Positions 13,206-27,457 are shown, counted from the stretch's first letter. The stretch: 64,000 bases of DNA from Hydractinia symbiolongicarpus (GCF_029227915.1 NC_079883.1:12276001-12340000); one strand, 5' to 3'. The notes: generated by a model not told the origin, from the letters alone. Made by a program: numbers and translations.

Positions 13206-13710
13206 TTCATTTTCATTTGTTGCCTTTTCATTTCAATGGCGCTGTGATATATTTCTTGTTATAACAATTAAGGAACGTGGCGGTTGTTGAAAGTGTTTCC
13301 TATGACATTTTCCTACGACATTTTTAGGTGATAGTACGAGAAAAAAGAGCTTTCAAATGCATACAAACTCGATCTATTGCCGATCATCCAATAACCCTGA
13401 CGGAATGGCAAATAAAATAAAATTCCGCCGCCTTCCGAGGACTTATATCGCAATCACGTTTCGTAACAGCCAAGCGAGGTTTTACCTTAGCGTTTAAGTC
13501 ACCACCGACATTTGGCCGCGCAACTATTCTAAGCTCATTCATTTTGACTTAAGGAGGGGGCGAGCGCGGACGCAGGCCCCCACTACCAGAAATTGTACGG
13601 TCGAGTTACTGACGTTTGCAGTAATCGCAGAGGTCAGTAACTCAAAGAAATTAAATAAAAAAATTTGATCACAACGTCAAAATAAATTGCACGTATTCGC
13701 CCCTACTAAT

Positions 13711-13830
13711 GTCTACGGCCATACCACGATGAACACACCCGTTCTCGTCTGATCACGGAAGTTAAGCATCGTCGGGCCGGGATAGTACTTGGATGGGGGA
13801 CCGCCTGGGAACTCCCGGTGTCGTAGGCTT
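13711..13830 (+). rRNA. 5S rRNA
   Basis: Consensus. The T-rich 3' flank is altered to a run of nine T. Confidence 0.98.
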
Positions 13831-14335
13831 TTCATTTTTTTTTGATGCCTTTTCATTTCAATGGCGCTGTGATATATTTCTTGTTATAACAATTAAGGAA
13901 CGTGGCGGTTGTTGAAAGTGTTTCCTATGACATTTTCCTACGACATTTTCAGGTGATAGTACGAGAAAAAAGAGCTTTCAAATGCATACAAACTCGATCT
14001 ATTGCCGATCATCCAATAACCCTGACGGAATGGCAAATAAAATAAAATTCCGCCGCCTTCCGAGGACTTATATCGCAATCACGTTTCGTAACAGCCAAGC
14101 AAGGTTTTACCTTAGCGTTTAAGTCACCACCGACATTTGGCCGCGCAACTATTCTAAGCTCATTCATTTTGACTTAAGGAGGGGGCGAGCGCGGACGCAG
14201 GCCCCCACTACCAGAAATTGTACGGTCGAGTTACTGACGTTTGCAGTAATCGCACAGGTCAGTAACTCAAAGAAATTAAATAAAAAAATTTGATCACAAC
14301 GTCAAAATAAATTGCACGTATTTGCCCCTACTAAT

Positions 14336-14455
14336 GTCTACGGCCATACCACGATGAACACACCCGTTCTCGTCTGATCACGGAAGTTAAGCATCGTCCG
14401 ACCGGGATAGTACTTGGATGGGGGACCGCCTGGGAACTCCCGGTGTCGTAGGCTT
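14336..14455 (+). rRNA. 5S rRNA, variant
   Basis: G64C and G66A, the same pair as at 16208. Confidence 0.95.
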
Positions 14456-14960
14456 TTCATTTTCATTTGTTGCCTTTTCATTTCAATGGCGCTGTGATAT
14501 ATTTCTTGTCATAACAATTAAGGAACGTGGCGGTTGTTGAAAGTGTTTCCTATGACATTTTCCTACGACATTTTCAGGTGATAGTACGAGAAAAAAGAGC
14601 TTTCAAATGCATACAAACTCGATCTATTGCCGATCATCCAATAACCCTGACGGAATGGCAAATAAAATAAAATTCCGCCGCCTTCCGAGGACTTATATCG
14701 CAATCACGTTTCGTAACAGCCAAGCGAGGTTTTACCTTAGCGTTTAAGTCACCACCGACATTTGGCCGCGCAACTATTCTAAGCTCATTCATTTTGACTT
14801 AAGGAGGGGGCGAGCGCGGACGCAGGCCCCCACTACCAGAAATTGTACGGTCGAGTTACTGACGTTTGCAGTAATCGCAGAGGTCAGTAACTCAAAGAAA
14901 TTAAATAAAAAAATTTGATCACAACGTCAAAATAAATTGCACGTATTTGCCCCTACTAAT

Positions 14961-15080
14961 GTCTACGGCCATACCACGATGAACACACCCGTTCTCGTCT
15001 GATCACGGAAGTTAAACATCGTCGGGCCGGGATAGTACTTGGATGGGGGACCGCCTGGGAACTCCCGGTGTCGCAGGCTT
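14961..15080 (+). rRNA. 5S rRNA, variant
   Basis: G56A (A-box) and T114C, the same pair as at 16833. Confidence 0.95.
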
Positions 15081-15585
15081 TTCATTTTCATTTGTTGCCT
15101 TTTCATTTCAATGGCGCTGTGATATATTTCTTGTTATAACAATTAAGGAACGTGGCGGTTGTTGAAAGTGTTTCCTATGACATTTTCCTACGACATTTTC
15201 AGGTGATAGTACGAGAAAAAAGAGCTTTCAAATGCATACAAACTCGATCTATTGCCGATCATCCAATAACCCTGACGGAATGGCAAATAAAATAAAATTC
15301 CGCCGCCTTCCGAGGACTTATATCGCAATCACGTTTCGTAACAGCCAAGCGAGGTTTTACCTTAGCGTTTAAGTCACCACCGACATTTGGCCGCGCAACT
15401 ATTCTAAGCTCATTCATTTTGACTTAAGGAGGGGGCGAGCGCGGACGCAGGCCCCCACTACCAGAAATTGTACGGTCGAGTTACTGACGTTTGCAGTAAT
15501 CGCAGAGGTCAGTAACTCAAAGAAATTAAATAAAAAAATTTGATCACAACGTCAAAATAAATTGCACGTATTTGCCCCTACTAAT

Positions 15586-15705
15586 GTCTACGGCCATACC
15601 ACGATGAACACACCCGTTCTCGTCTGATCACGGAAGTTAAGCATCGTCGGGCCGGGATAGTACTTGGATGGGGGACCGCCTGGGAACTCCCGGTGTCGTA
15701 GGCTT
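15586..15705 (+). rRNA. 5S rRNA
   Basis: Consensus. Confidence 0.98.
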
Positions 15706-16207
15706 TTCATTTTCATTTGTTGCCTTTTCATTTCAATGGCGCTGTGATATATTTCTTGTTATAACAATTAAGGAACGTGGCGGTTGTTGAAAGTGTTTCC
15801 TATGACATTTTCCTACGACATTTTCAGGTGATAGTACGAGAAAAAAGAGCTTTCAAATGCATACAAACTCGATCTATTGCCGATCATCCAATAACCCTGA
15901 CGGAATGGCAAATAAAATAAAATTCCGCCGCCTTCCGAGGACTTATATCGCAATCACGTTTCGTAACAGCCAAGCAAGGTTTTACCTTAGCGTTTAAGTC
16001 ACCACCGACATTTGGCCGCGCAACTATTCTAAGCTCATTCATTTTGACTTAAGGAGGGGGCGAGCGCGGACGCAGGCCCCCACTACCAGAAATTGTACGG
16101 TCGAGTTACTGACGTTTGCAGTAATCGCAGAGGTCAGTAACTCAAAGAAATTAAATAAAAAAATTTGATCACAACGTCAAAATAAATTGCACGTATTTGC
16201 CCCTAAT

Positions 16208-16327
16208 GTCTACGGCCATACCACGATGAACACACCCGTTCTCGTCTGATCACGGAAGTTAAGCATCGTCCGACCGGGATAGTACTTGGATGGGGGACCG
16301 CCTGGGAACTCCCGGTGTCGTAGGCTT
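16208..16327 (+). rRNA. 5S rRNA, variant
   Basis: G64C and G66A. A 3-bp deletion lies just upstream (ccctaatg in place of ccctactaatg). Confidence 0.95.
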
Positions 16328-16832
16328 TTCATTTTCATTTGTTGCCTTTTCATTTCAATGGCGCTGTGATATATTTCTTGTCATAACAATTAAGGAACGT
16401 GGCGGTTGTTGAAAGTGTTTCCTATGACATTTTCCTACGACATTTTCAGGTGATAGTACGAGAAAAAAGAGCTTTCAAATGCATACAAACTCGATCTATT
16501 GCCGATCATCCAATAACCCTGACGGAATGGCAAATAAAATAAAATTCCGCCGCCTTCCGAGGACTTATATCGCAATCACGTTTCGTAACAGCCAAGCGAG
16601 GTTTTACCTTAGCGTTTAAGTCACCACCGACATTTGGCCGCGCAACTATTCTAAGCTCATTCATTTTGACTTAAGGAGGGGGCGAGCGCGGACGCAGGCC
16701 CCCACTACCAGAAATTGTACGGTCGAGTTACTGACGTTTGCAGTAATCGCAGAGGTCAGTAATTCAAAGAAATTAAATAAAAAAATTTGATCACAACGTC
16801 AAAATAAATTGCACGTATTTGCCCCTACTAAT

Positions 16833-16952
16833 GTCTACGGCCATACCACGATGAACACACCCGTTCTCGTCTGATCACGGAAGTTAAACATCGTCGGGCC
16901 GGGATAGTACTTGGATGGGGGACCGCCTGGGAACTCCCGGTGTCGCAGGCTT
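16833..16952 (+). rRNA. 5S rRNA, variant
   Basis: G56A and T114C. Confidence 0.95.
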
Positions 16953-17457
16953 TTCATTTTCATTTGTTGCCTTTTCATTTCAATGGCGCTGTGATATATT
17001 TCTTGTTATAACAATTAAGGAACGTGGCGGTTGTTGAAAGTGTTTCCTATGACATTTTCCTACGACATTTTCAGGTGATAGTACGAGAAAAAAGAGCTTT
17101 CAAATGCATACAAACTCGATCTATTGCCGATCATCCAATAACCCTGACGGAATGGCAAATAAAATAAAAATCCGCCGCCTTCCGAGGACTTATATCGCAA
17201 TCACGTTTCGTAACAGCCAAGCGAGGTTTTACCTTAGCGTTTAAGTCACCACCGACATTTGGCTGCGCAACTATTCTAAGCTCATTCATTTTGACTTAAG
17301 GAGGGGGCGAGCGCGGACGCAGGCCCCCACTACCAGAAATTGTACGGTCGAGTTACTGACGTTTGCAGTAATCGCAGAGGTCAGTAACTCAAAGAAATTA
17401 AATAAAAAAATTTGATCACAACGTCAAAATAAATTGCACGTATTTGCCCCTACTAAT

Positions 17458-17577
17458 GTCTACGGCCATACCACGATGAACACACCCGTTCTCGTCTGAT
17501 CACGGAAGTTAAGCATCGTCGGGCAGGGATAGTACTTGGATGGGGGACCGCCTGGGAACTCCCGGTGTCGCAGGCTT
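17458..17577 (+). rRNA. 5S rRNA, variant
   Basis: C68A and T114C. Confidence 0.95.
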
Positions 17578-18082
17578 TTCATTTTCATTTGTTGCCTTTT
17601 CATTTCAATGGCGCTGTGATATATTTCTTGTTATAACAATTAAGGAACGTGGCGGTTGTTGAAAGTGTTTCCTATGACATTTTCCTACGACATTTTCAGG
17701 TGATAGTACGAGAAAAAAGAGCTTTCAAATGCATACAAACTCGATCTATTGCCGATCATCCATTAACCCTGACGGAATGGCAAATAAAATAAAATTCCGC
17801 CGCCTTCCGAGGACTTATATCGCAATCACGTTTCGTAACAGCCAAGCGAGGTTTTACCTTAGCGTTTAAGTCACCACCAACATTTGGCCGCGCAACTATT
17901 CTAAGCTCATTCATTTTGACTTAAGGAGGGGGCGAGCGCGGACGCAGGCCCCCACTACCAGAAATTGTACGGTCGAGTTACTGACGTTTGCAGTAATCGC
18001 AGAGGTCAGTAACTCAAAGAAATTAAATAAAAAAATTTGATCACAACGTCAAAATAAATTGCAAGTATTTGCCCCTACTAAT

Positions 18083-18201
18083 GTCTACGGCCATACCACG
18101 ATGAACACACCCGTTCTCGTCTGATCACGGAAGTTAAGCATCGTCGGGCCGGGTAGTACTTGGATGGGGGACCGCCTGGGAACTCCCGGTGTCGTAGGCT
18201 T
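18083..18201 (+). rRNA. 5S rRNA, variant, 119 nt
   Basis: A72 is deleted (gggtag in place of gggatag), inside the internal promoter. Confidence 0.93.
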
Positions 18202-18706
18202 TTCATTTTCATTTGTTGCCTTTTCATTTCAATGGCGCTGTGATATATTTCTTGTTATAACAATTAAGGAACGTGGCGGTTGTTGAAAGTGTTTCCTATG
18301 ACATTTTCCTACGACATTTTCAGGTGATAGTACGAGAAAAAAGAGCTTTCAAATGCATACAAACTCCATCTATTGCCGATCATCCAATAACCCTGACGGA
18401 ATGGCAAATAAAATAAAATTCCGCCGCCTTCCGAGGACTTATATCGCAATCACGTTTCGTAACAGCCAAGCGAGGTTTTACCTTAGCGTTTAAGTCACCA
18501 CCGGCATTTGGCCGCGCAACTATTCTAAGCTCATTCATTTTGACTTAAGGAGGGGGCGAGCGCGGACGCAGGTCCCCACTACCAGAAATTGTACGGTCGA
18601 GTTACTGACGTTTGCAGTAATCGCAGAGGTCAGTAACTCAAAGAAATTGAATAAAAAAATTTGATCACAACGTCAAAATAAATTGCACGTATTTGCCTTT
18701 ACTAAT

Positions 18707-18826
18707 GTCTACGGCCATACCACGATGAACACACCCGTTCTCGTCTGATCACGGAAGTTAAGCATCGTCGGGCCGGGATAGTACTTGGATGGGGGACCGC
18801 CTGGGAACTCCCGGTGTCGTAGGCTT
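18707..18826 (+). rRNA. 5S rRNA
   Basis: Consensus. Confidence 0.98.
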
Positions 18827-19330
18827 TTCATTTTCATTTGTTGCCTTTTCATTTCAATGGCGCTGTGATATATTTCTTGTTATAACAATTAAGGAACGTG
18901 GCGGTTGTTGAAAGTGTTTCCTATGACATTTTCCTACGACATTTTCAGGTGATAGTACGAGATAAAAAAGCTTTCAAATGCATACAAATTCGATCTATTG
19001 CCGATCATCCAATAACCCTGACGGAATGGCAAATAAAATAAAATTCCGCCGCCTTCCGAGGACTTATATCGCAATCACGTTTCGTAACAGCCAAGCGAGG
19101 TTTTACCTTAGCGTTTAAGTCACCACCGACATTTGGCCGCGCAACTATTCTAAGCTCATTCATTTTGACTTAAGGAGGGGGCGAGCGCGGACGCAGGCCC
19201 CCACTACCAGAAATTGTACGGTCGAGTTACTGACGTTTGCAGTAATCGTAGAGGTCAGTAACTCAAAGAAATTAAATAAAAAATTTTATCACAACGTCAA
19301 AATAAATTGCACGTATTTGCCCCTACTAAT

Positions 19331-19450
19331 GTCTACGGCCATACCACGATGAACACACCCGTTCTCGTCTGATCACGGAAGTTAAGCATCGTCGGGCCGG
19401 GATAGTACTTGGATGGGGGACCGCCTGGGAATTCCCGGTGTCGTAGGCTT
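19331..19450 (+). rRNA. 5S rRNA, variant
   Basis: C102T. Confidence 0.96.
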
Positions 19451-19955
19451 TTCATTTTCATTTGCTGCCTTTTCATTTCAATGGCGCTGTGATATATTTC
19501 TTGTTATAACAATTAAGGAACGTGGCGGTTGTTGAAAGTGTTTCCTATGACATTTTCCTACGACATTTTCAGGTGATAGTACGAGAAAAAAGAGCTTTCA
19601 AATGCATACAAACTCGATCTATTGCCGATCATCCAATAACCCTGACGGAATGGCAAATAAAATAAAATTCCGCCGCCTTCCGAGGACTTATATCGCAATC
19701 ACGTTTCGTAACAGCCAAGCGAGGTTTTACCTTAGCGTTTAAGTCACCACCGACAATTGGTCGCGCAACTATTCTAAGCTCATTCATTTTGACTTAAGGA
19801 GGGGGCGAGCGCGGACGCAGGCCCCCACTACCAGAAATTGTACGGTCGAGTTACTGACGTTTGCAGTAATCGCAGAGGTCAGTAACTCAAAGAAATTAAA
19901 TAAAAAAATTTGATCACAACGTCAAAATAAATTGCACGTATTTGCCCCTACTAAT

Positions 19956-20074
19956 GTCTACGGCCATACCACGATGAACACACCCGTTCTCGTCTGATCA
20001 CGGAAGTTAAGCATCGTCGGGCCGGGATAGTACTTGGATGGGGACCGCCTGGGAACTCCCGGTGTCGTAGGCTT
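19956..20074 (+). rRNA. 5S rRNA, variant, 119 nt
   Basis: One G of the C-box G-run (nt 85-89) is missing. Confidence 0.93.
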
Positions 20075-20580
20075 TTCATTTTCATTTGTTGCCTTTTCAT
20101 TTCAATGGCGCTGTGATATATTTCTTGTTATAACAATTAAGGAACGTGGCGGTTGTTGAAAGTGTTTCCTATGACATTTTCCTACGACATTTTCAGGTGA
20201 TAGTACGAGAAAAAAGAGCTTTCAAATGCATACAAACTCGATCTATTGCCGATCATCCAATAACCCTGACGGAATGGCAAATAAAATAAAATTCCGCCGC
20301 CTTCCGAGGACTTATTTTGCAATCACGTTTCGTAACAGCCAAGCGAGGTTTTACCTTAGCGTTTAAGTCACCACCGACATTTGGCCGCGCAACTATTCTA
20401 AGCTCATTCATTTTGACTTAAGGAGGGGGACGAGCGCGGATGCAGGCCCCCACTACCAGAAATTGTACGGTCGAGTTACTGACGTTTGCAGTAATCGCAG
20501 AGGTCAGTAACTCAAAGAAATTAAATAAAAAAATTTGATCACAACGTCAAAATAAATTGCACGTATTTGCCCCTACTAAT

Positions 20581-20700
20581 GTCTACGGCCATACCACGAT
20601 GAACACACCCGTTCTCGTCTGATCACGGAAGTTAAGCATCGTCGGGCCGGGATAGTACTTGGATGGGAGACCGCCTGGGAACTCCCGGTGTCGTAGGCTT
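20581..20700 (+). rRNA. 5S rRNA, variant
   Basis: G88A. Confidence 0.96.
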
Positions 20701-21206
20701 TTCATTTTCATTTGTTGCCTTTTCATTTCAATGGCGCTGTGATATATTTCTTGTTATAACAATTAAGGAACGTGGCGGTTGTTGAAAGTGTTTCCTATGA
20801 CATTTTTCTACGACATTTTTAGGTGATAGTACGAGAAAAAAGAGCTTTCAAATGCATACAAACTCGATCTATTGCCGATCATCCAATAACCCTGACGGAA
20901 TGGCAAATAAAATAAAATTCCGCCGCCTTCCGAGGACTTATATCGCAATCACGTTTCGTAACAGCCAAGCGAGGTTTTACCTTAGCGTTTAAGTCACCAC
21001 CGACATTTGGCCGCGCAACTATTCTAAGCTCATTCATTTTGACTTAAGGAGGGGGACGAGCGCGGACGCAGGCCCCCACTACCAGAAATTGTACGGTCGA
21101 GTTACTGACGTTTGCAGTAATCGCAGAGGTCACTAACTCAAAGAAATTAAATAAAAAAATTTGATCACAACGTCAAAATAAATTGCACGTATTTGCCCCT
21201 ACTAAT

Positions 21207-21326
21207 GTCTACGGCCATACCACGATGAACACACCCGTTCTCGTCTGATCACGGAAGTTAAGCATCGTCGGGCCGGTATAGTACTTGGATGGGGGACCGC
21301 CTGGGAACTCCCGGTGTTGTAGGCTT
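21207..21326 (+). rRNA. 5S rRNA, variant
   Basis: G71T and C112T. Confidence 0.95.
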
Positions 21327-21832
21327 TTCATTTTCATTTGTTGCCTTTTTATTTCAATGGCGCTGTGATATATTTCTTGTTATAACAATTAAGGAACGTG
21401 GCGGTTGTTGAAAGTGTTTCCTATGACATTTTCCTACGACATTTTCAGGTGATAGTACGAGAAAAAAGAGCTTTCAAATGCATACAAACTCGATCTATTG
21501 CCGATCATCCAATAACCCTGACGGAATGGCAAATAAAATAAAATTCCGCCGCCTTCCGAGGACTTATATCGCAATCACGTTTCGTAACAGCCAAGCGAGG
21601 TTTTACCTTAGCGTTTAAGTCACCACCGACATTTGGCCGCGCAACTATTCTAAGCTCATTCATTTTGACTTAAGGAGGGGGACGAGCGCGGACGCAGGCC
21701 CCCACTACCAGAAATTGTACGGTCGAGTTACTGACGTTTGCAGTAATCGCAGAGGTCAGTAACTCAAAGAAATTAAATAAAAAAATTTGATCACAACGTC
21801 AAAATAAATTGCACGTATTTGCCCCTACTATT

Positions 21833-21952
21833 GTCTACGGCCATACCACGATGAACACACCCGTTCTCGTCTGATCACGGAAGTTAAGCATCGTCGGGCC
21901 GGGATAGTACTTGGATGGGGGACCGCCTGGGAACTCCCGGTGTCGCAGGCTT
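21833..21952 (+). rRNA. 5S rRNA, variant
   Basis: T114C. The base two before nt 1 is T instead of A. Confidence 0.95.
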
Positions 21953-22457
21953 TTCATTTTCATGTGTTGCCTTTTCATTTCAATGGCGCTGTGATATATT
22001 TCTTGTTATAACAATTAAGGAACGTGGCGGTTGTTGAAAGTGTTTCCTATGACATTTTCCTACGACATTTTCAGGTGATAGTACGAGAAAAAAGAGCTTT
22101 CAAATGCATACAAACTCGATCTATTGCCGATCATCCAATAACCCTGACGGAATGGCAAATAAAATAAAATTCCGCCGCCTTCCGAGGACTTATATCGCAA
22201 TCACGTTTCGTAACAGCCAAGCGAGGTTTTACCTTAGCGTTTAAGTAACCACCGACATTTGGCCGCGCAACTATTCTAAGCTCATTCATTTTGACTTAAG
22301 GAGGGGCCGAGCGCGGACGCAGGCCCCCACTACCAGAGATTGTACGGTCGAGTTACTGACGTTTGCAGTAATCGCAGAGGTCAGTAACTCAAAGAAATTA
22401 AATAAAAAAATTTGATCACAACGTCAAAATAAATTGCACGTATTTGCCACTACTAAT

Positions 22458-22577
22458 GTCTACGGCCATACCACGATGAACACACCCGTTCTCGTCTAAT
22501 CACGGAAGTTAAGCATCGTCGGGCCGGGATAGTACTTGGATGGGGGACCGCCTGGGAACTCCCGGTGTCGTAGGCTT
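22458..22577 (+). rRNA. 5S rRNA, variant
   Basis: G41A. Confidence 0.96.
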
Positions 22578-23082
22578 TTCATTTTCATTTGTTGCCTTTT
22601 CATTTCAATGGCGCTGTGATATATTTCTTGTTATAACAATTAAGGAACGTGGCGGTTGTTGAAAGTGTTTCCTATGACATTTTCCTACGACATTTTCAGG
22701 TGATAGTACGAGAAAAAAGAGCTTTCAAATGCATACAAACTCGATCTATTGCCGATCATCCAATAACCCTGACGGAATGGCAAATAAAATAAAATTCCGC
22801 CGCCTTCCGAGGACTTATATCGCAATCACGTTTCGTAACAGCCAAGCGAGGTTTTACCTTAGCGTTTAAGTCACCACCGACATTTGGCCGCGCAATTATT
22901 CTAAGCTCATTCATTTTGACTTAAGGAGGGGGCGAGCGCGGACGCAGGCCCCCACTACCAGAAATTGTACGGTCGAGTTACTGACGTTTGCAGTAATCGC
23001 AGAGGTCAGTAACTCAAAGAAATTAAATAAAAAAATTTGATCACAACGTCAAAATAAATTGCACGTATTTGCCCCTACTAAT

Positions 23083-23202
23083 GTCTACGGCCATACCACG
23101 ATGAACACACCCGCTCTCGTCTGATCACGGAAGTTAAGCATCGTCGGGCCGGGATAGTACTTGGACGGGGAACCGCCTGGGAACTCCCGGTGTCGTAGGC
23201 TT
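23083..23202 (+). rRNA. 5S rRNA, variant
   Basis: T32C, T84C, G89A. Two of the three fall in the C-box. Confidence 0.94.
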
Positions 23203-23707
23203 TTCATTTTCATTTGTTGCCTTTTCATTTCAATGGCGCTGTGGTATATTTCTTGTTATAACAATTAAGGAAATTGGCGGTTGTTGAAAGTGTTTCCTAT
23301 GACATTTTCCTACGACATTTTCAGGTGATAGTACGAGAAAAAAGAGCTTTCAAATGCATACAAACTCGATCTATTGCCGATCATCCAATAACCCTGACGG
23401 AATGGCAAATAAAATAAAATTCCGCCGCCTTCCGAGGACTTATATCGCAATCACGTTTCGTAACAGCCAAGCGAGGTTTTACTTTAGCGTTTAAGTCACC
23501 ACCGACATTTGGCCGCGCAACTATTCTAAGCTCATTCATTTTGACTTAAGGAGGGGGCGAGCGCTGACGCAGGCCCCCACTACCAGAAATTGTACGGTCG
23601 AGTTACTGACGTTTGCAGTAATCGCAGAGGTCAGTAACTCAAAGAAATTAAATAAAAAAATTTGATCACAACGTCAAAATAAATTGCACGTATTTGCCCC
23701 TACTAAT

Positions 23708-23827
23708 GTCTACGGCCATACCACGATGAACACACCCGTTCTCGTCTGATCACGGAAGTTAAGCATCGTCGGGCCGGGATAGTACTTGGATGAGGGACCG
23801 CCTGGGAACTCCCGGTGTCGTAGGCTT
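23708..23827 (+). rRNA. 5S rRNA, variant
   Basis: G86A. Confidence 0.96.
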
Positions 23828-24332
23828 TTCATTTTCATTTGTTGCCTTTTCATTTCAATGGCGCTGTGATATATTTCTTGTTATAACAATTAAGGAACGT
23901 GGCGGTTGTTGAAAGTGTTTCCTATGACATTTTCCTACGACATTTTCAGGTGATAGTACGAGAAAAAAGAGCTTTCAAATGCATACAAACTCGATCTATT
24001 GCCGATCATCCAATAACCCTGACGGAATGGCAAATAAAATAAAATTCCGCCGCCTTCCGAGGACTTATATCGCAATCACGTTTCGTAACAGCCAAGCGAG
24101 GTTTTACCTTAGCGTTTAAGTCACCACCGACATTTGGCCGCGCAACTATTCTAAGCTCATTCATTTTGACTTAAGAAGGGGGCGAGCGCGGACGCAGGCC
24201 CCCACTACCAGAAATTGTACGGTCGAGTTACTGACGTTTGCAGTAATCGCAGAGGTCAGTAACTCAAAGAAATTAAATAAAAAAATTTGATCACAACGTC
24301 AAAATAAATTGCACGTATTTGCCCCTACTAAT

Positions 24333-24452
24333 GTCTACGGCCATACCACGATGAACACACCCGTTCTCGTCTGATCACGGAAGTTAAGCATCGTCGGGCC
24401 GGGATAGTACTTGGATGGGGGACCGCCTGGGAACTCCCGGTGTCGTAGGCTT
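24333..24452 (+). rRNA. 5S rRNA
   Basis: Consensus. Spacer marker cacgttttg is shared with the 25583 unit. Confidence 0.98.
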
Positions 24453-24957
24453 TTCATTTTCATTTGTTGCCTTTTCATTTCAATGGCGCTGTGATATATT
24501 TCTTGTTATAACAATTAAGGAACGTGGCGGTTGTTGAAAGTGTTTCCTATGACATTTTCCTACGACATTTTCAGGTGATAGTACGAGAAAAAAGAGCTTT
24601 CAAATGCATACAAACTCGATCTATTGCCGATCATCCAATAACCCTGACGGAATGGCAAATAAAATAAAATTCCGCCGCCTTCCGAGGACTTATATCGCAA
24701 TCACGTTTTGTAACAGCCAAGCGAGGTTTTACCTTAGCGTTTAAGTCACCACCGACATTTGGCCGCGCAACTATTCTAAGCTCATTCATTTTGACTTAAG
24801 GAGGGGGCGAGCGCGGACGCAGGCCCCCACTACCAGAAATTGTACGGTCGAGTTACTGACGTTTGCAGTAATCGCAGAGGTCAGTAACTCAAAGAAATTA
24901 AATAAAAAAATTTGATCACAACGTCAAAATAAATTGCACGTATTTGCCCCTACTAAT

Positions 24958-25077
24958 GTCTACGGCCATACCACGATGAACACACCCGTTCTCGTCTGAT
25001 CACGGAAGTTAAGCATCGTCGGGCCGGGATAGTACTTGGATGGGGGACCGCCTGGGATTTCCCGGTGTCGTAGGCTT
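24958..25077 (+). rRNA. 5S rRNA, variant
   Basis: A101T and C102T. Confidence 0.95.
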
Positions 25078-25582
25078 TTCATTTTCATTTGTTGCCTTTT
25101 CATTTCAATGGCGCTGTGATATATTTCTTGTTATAACAATTAAGGAACGTGGCGGTTGTTGAAAGTGTTTCCTATGACATTTTCCTACGACATTTTCAGG
25201 TGATAGTACGAGAAAAAAGAGCTTTCAAATGCATACAAACTCGATCTATTGCCGATCATCCAATAACCCTGACGGAATGGCAAATAAAATAAAATTCCGC
25301 CGCCTTCCGAGGACTTATATCGCAATCACATTTCGTAACAGCCAAGCGAGGTTTTACCTTAGCGTTTAAGTCACCACCGACATTTGGCCGCGCAACTATC
25401 CTAAGCTCATTCATTTTGACTTAAGGAGGGGGCGAGCGCGGACGCAGGTCCCCACTACCAGAAATTGTACGGTGGAGTTACTGACGTTTGCAGTAATTGC
25501 AGAGGTCAGTAACTCAAAGAAATTAAATAAAAAAATTTGATCACAACGTCAAAATAAATTGCACGTATTTGCCCCTACTAAT

Positions 25583-25702
25583 GTCTACGGCCATACCACG
25601 ATGAACACACCCGTTCTCGTCTGATCACGGAAGTTAAGCATCGTCGGGCCGGGATAGTACTTGGATGGGGGACCGCCTGGGAACTCCCGGTGTCGTAGGC
25701 TT
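25583..25702 (+). rRNA. 5S rRNA
   Basis: Consensus. Confidence 0.98.
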
Positions 25703-26207
25703 TTCATTTTCATTTGTTGCCTTTTCATTTCAATGGCGCTGTGATATATTTCTTGTTTTAACAATTAAGGAACGCGGCGGTTGTTGAAAGTGTTTCCTAT
25801 GACATTTTCCTACGACATTTTCAGGTGATAGTACGAGAAAAAAGAGCTTTCAAATGCATACAAACTCGATCTATTGCCGATCATCCAATAACCCTGACGG
25901 AATGGCAAATAAAATAAAATTCCGCCGCCTTCCGAGGACTTATATCGCAATCACGTTTTGTAACAGCCAAGCGAGGTTTTACCTTAGCGTTTAAGTCACC
26001 ACCGACATTTGGCCGCGCAACTATTCTAAGCTCATTCATTTTGACTTAAGGAGGGGGCGAGCGCGGACGCAGGCCCCCACTACCAGAAATTGTACGGTCG
26101 AGTTACTGACGTTTGCAGTAATCGCAGAGGTCAGTAACTCAAAGAAATTAAATAAAAAAATTTGATCACAACGTCAAAATAAATTGCACGTATTTGCCCC
26201 TACTAAT

Positions 26208-26327
26208 TTCTACGGCCATACCACGATGAACACACCCGTTCTCGTCTGATCACGGAAGTTAAGCATCGTCGGGTCGGGATAGTACTTGGATGGGGGACCG
26301 CCTGGGAACTCCCGGTGTCGTAGGCTT
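26208..26327 (+). rRNA. 5S rRNA, variant
   Basis: G1T (loses the terminal pair of helix I) and C67T. Confidence 0.95.
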
Positions 26328-26832
26328 TTCATTTTCATTTGTTGCCTTTTCATTTCAATGGCGCTGTGTTATATTTCTTGTTATAACAATTAAGGAACGT
26401 GGCGGTTGTTGAAAGTGTTTCTTATGACATTTTCCTACGACATTTTCAGGTGATAGTACGAGAAAAAAGAGCTTTCAAATGCATACAAACTCGATCTATT
26501 GCCGATCATCCAATAACCCTGACGGAATGGCAAATAAAATAAAATTCCGCCGCCTTCCGAGGACTTATATCGCAATCACGTTTCGTAACAGCCAAGCGAG
26601 GTTTTACCTTAGCGTTTAAGTCACCACCGACATTTGGCCGCGCAACTATTCTAAGCTCATTCATTTTGACTTAAGGAGGGGGCGAGCGCGGTCGCAGGCC
26701 CCCACTACCAGAAATTGTACGGTCGAGTTACTGACGTTTGCAGTAATCGCAGAGGTCAGTAACTCAAAGAAATTAAATAAAAAAATTTGATCACAACGTC
26801 AAAATAAATTGCACGTATTTGCCCCTACTAAT

Positions 26833-26952
26833 GTCTACGGCCATACCACGATGAACACACCCGTTCTCGTCTGATCACGGAAGTTAAGCATCGTCGGGCC
26901 GGGATAGTACTTGGATGGGGGACCGCCTGGGAACTCCCGGTGTCGTAGGCTT
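26833..26952 (+). rRNA. 5S rRNA
   Basis: Consensus. Confidence 0.98.
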
Positions 26953-27457
26953 TTCATTTTCATTTGTTGCCTTTTCATTTGAATGGCGCTGTGATATATT
27001 TCTTGTTATAACAATTAAGGAACGTGGCGGTTGTTGAAAGTGTTTCCTATGACATTTTCCTACGACATTTTTAGGTGATAGTACGAGAAAAAAGAGCTTT
27101 CAAATGCATACAAACTCGATCTATTGCCGATCATCCAATAACCCTGACGGAATGGCAAATAAAATAAAATTCCGCCGCCTTCCGAGGACTTATATCGCAA
27201 TCACGTTTCGTAACAGCCAAGCGAGGTTTTACCTTAGCGTTTAAGTCACCACCGACATTTGGCCGCGCAACTATTCTAAGCTCATTCATTTTGACTTAAG
27301 GAGGGGGCGAGCGCGGACGCAGGCCCCCACTACCAGAAATTGTACAATCGAGTTACTGACTTTTGCAGTAATCGCAGAGGTCAGTAACTCTAAGAAATTA
27401 AATAAAAAAATTTGATCACAACGTCAAAATAAATTGCACGTATTTGCCCCTACTAAT

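Larger units (their letters stand above)
13711..17457. repeat. Tandem duplication of a second three-unit 5S block
   Basis: 13711/15586 share caagcaagg in the spacer. 14336/16208 share 5S G64C and G66A. 14961/16833 share G56A and T114C. Offset 1872-1875 bp. Confidence 0.85.
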
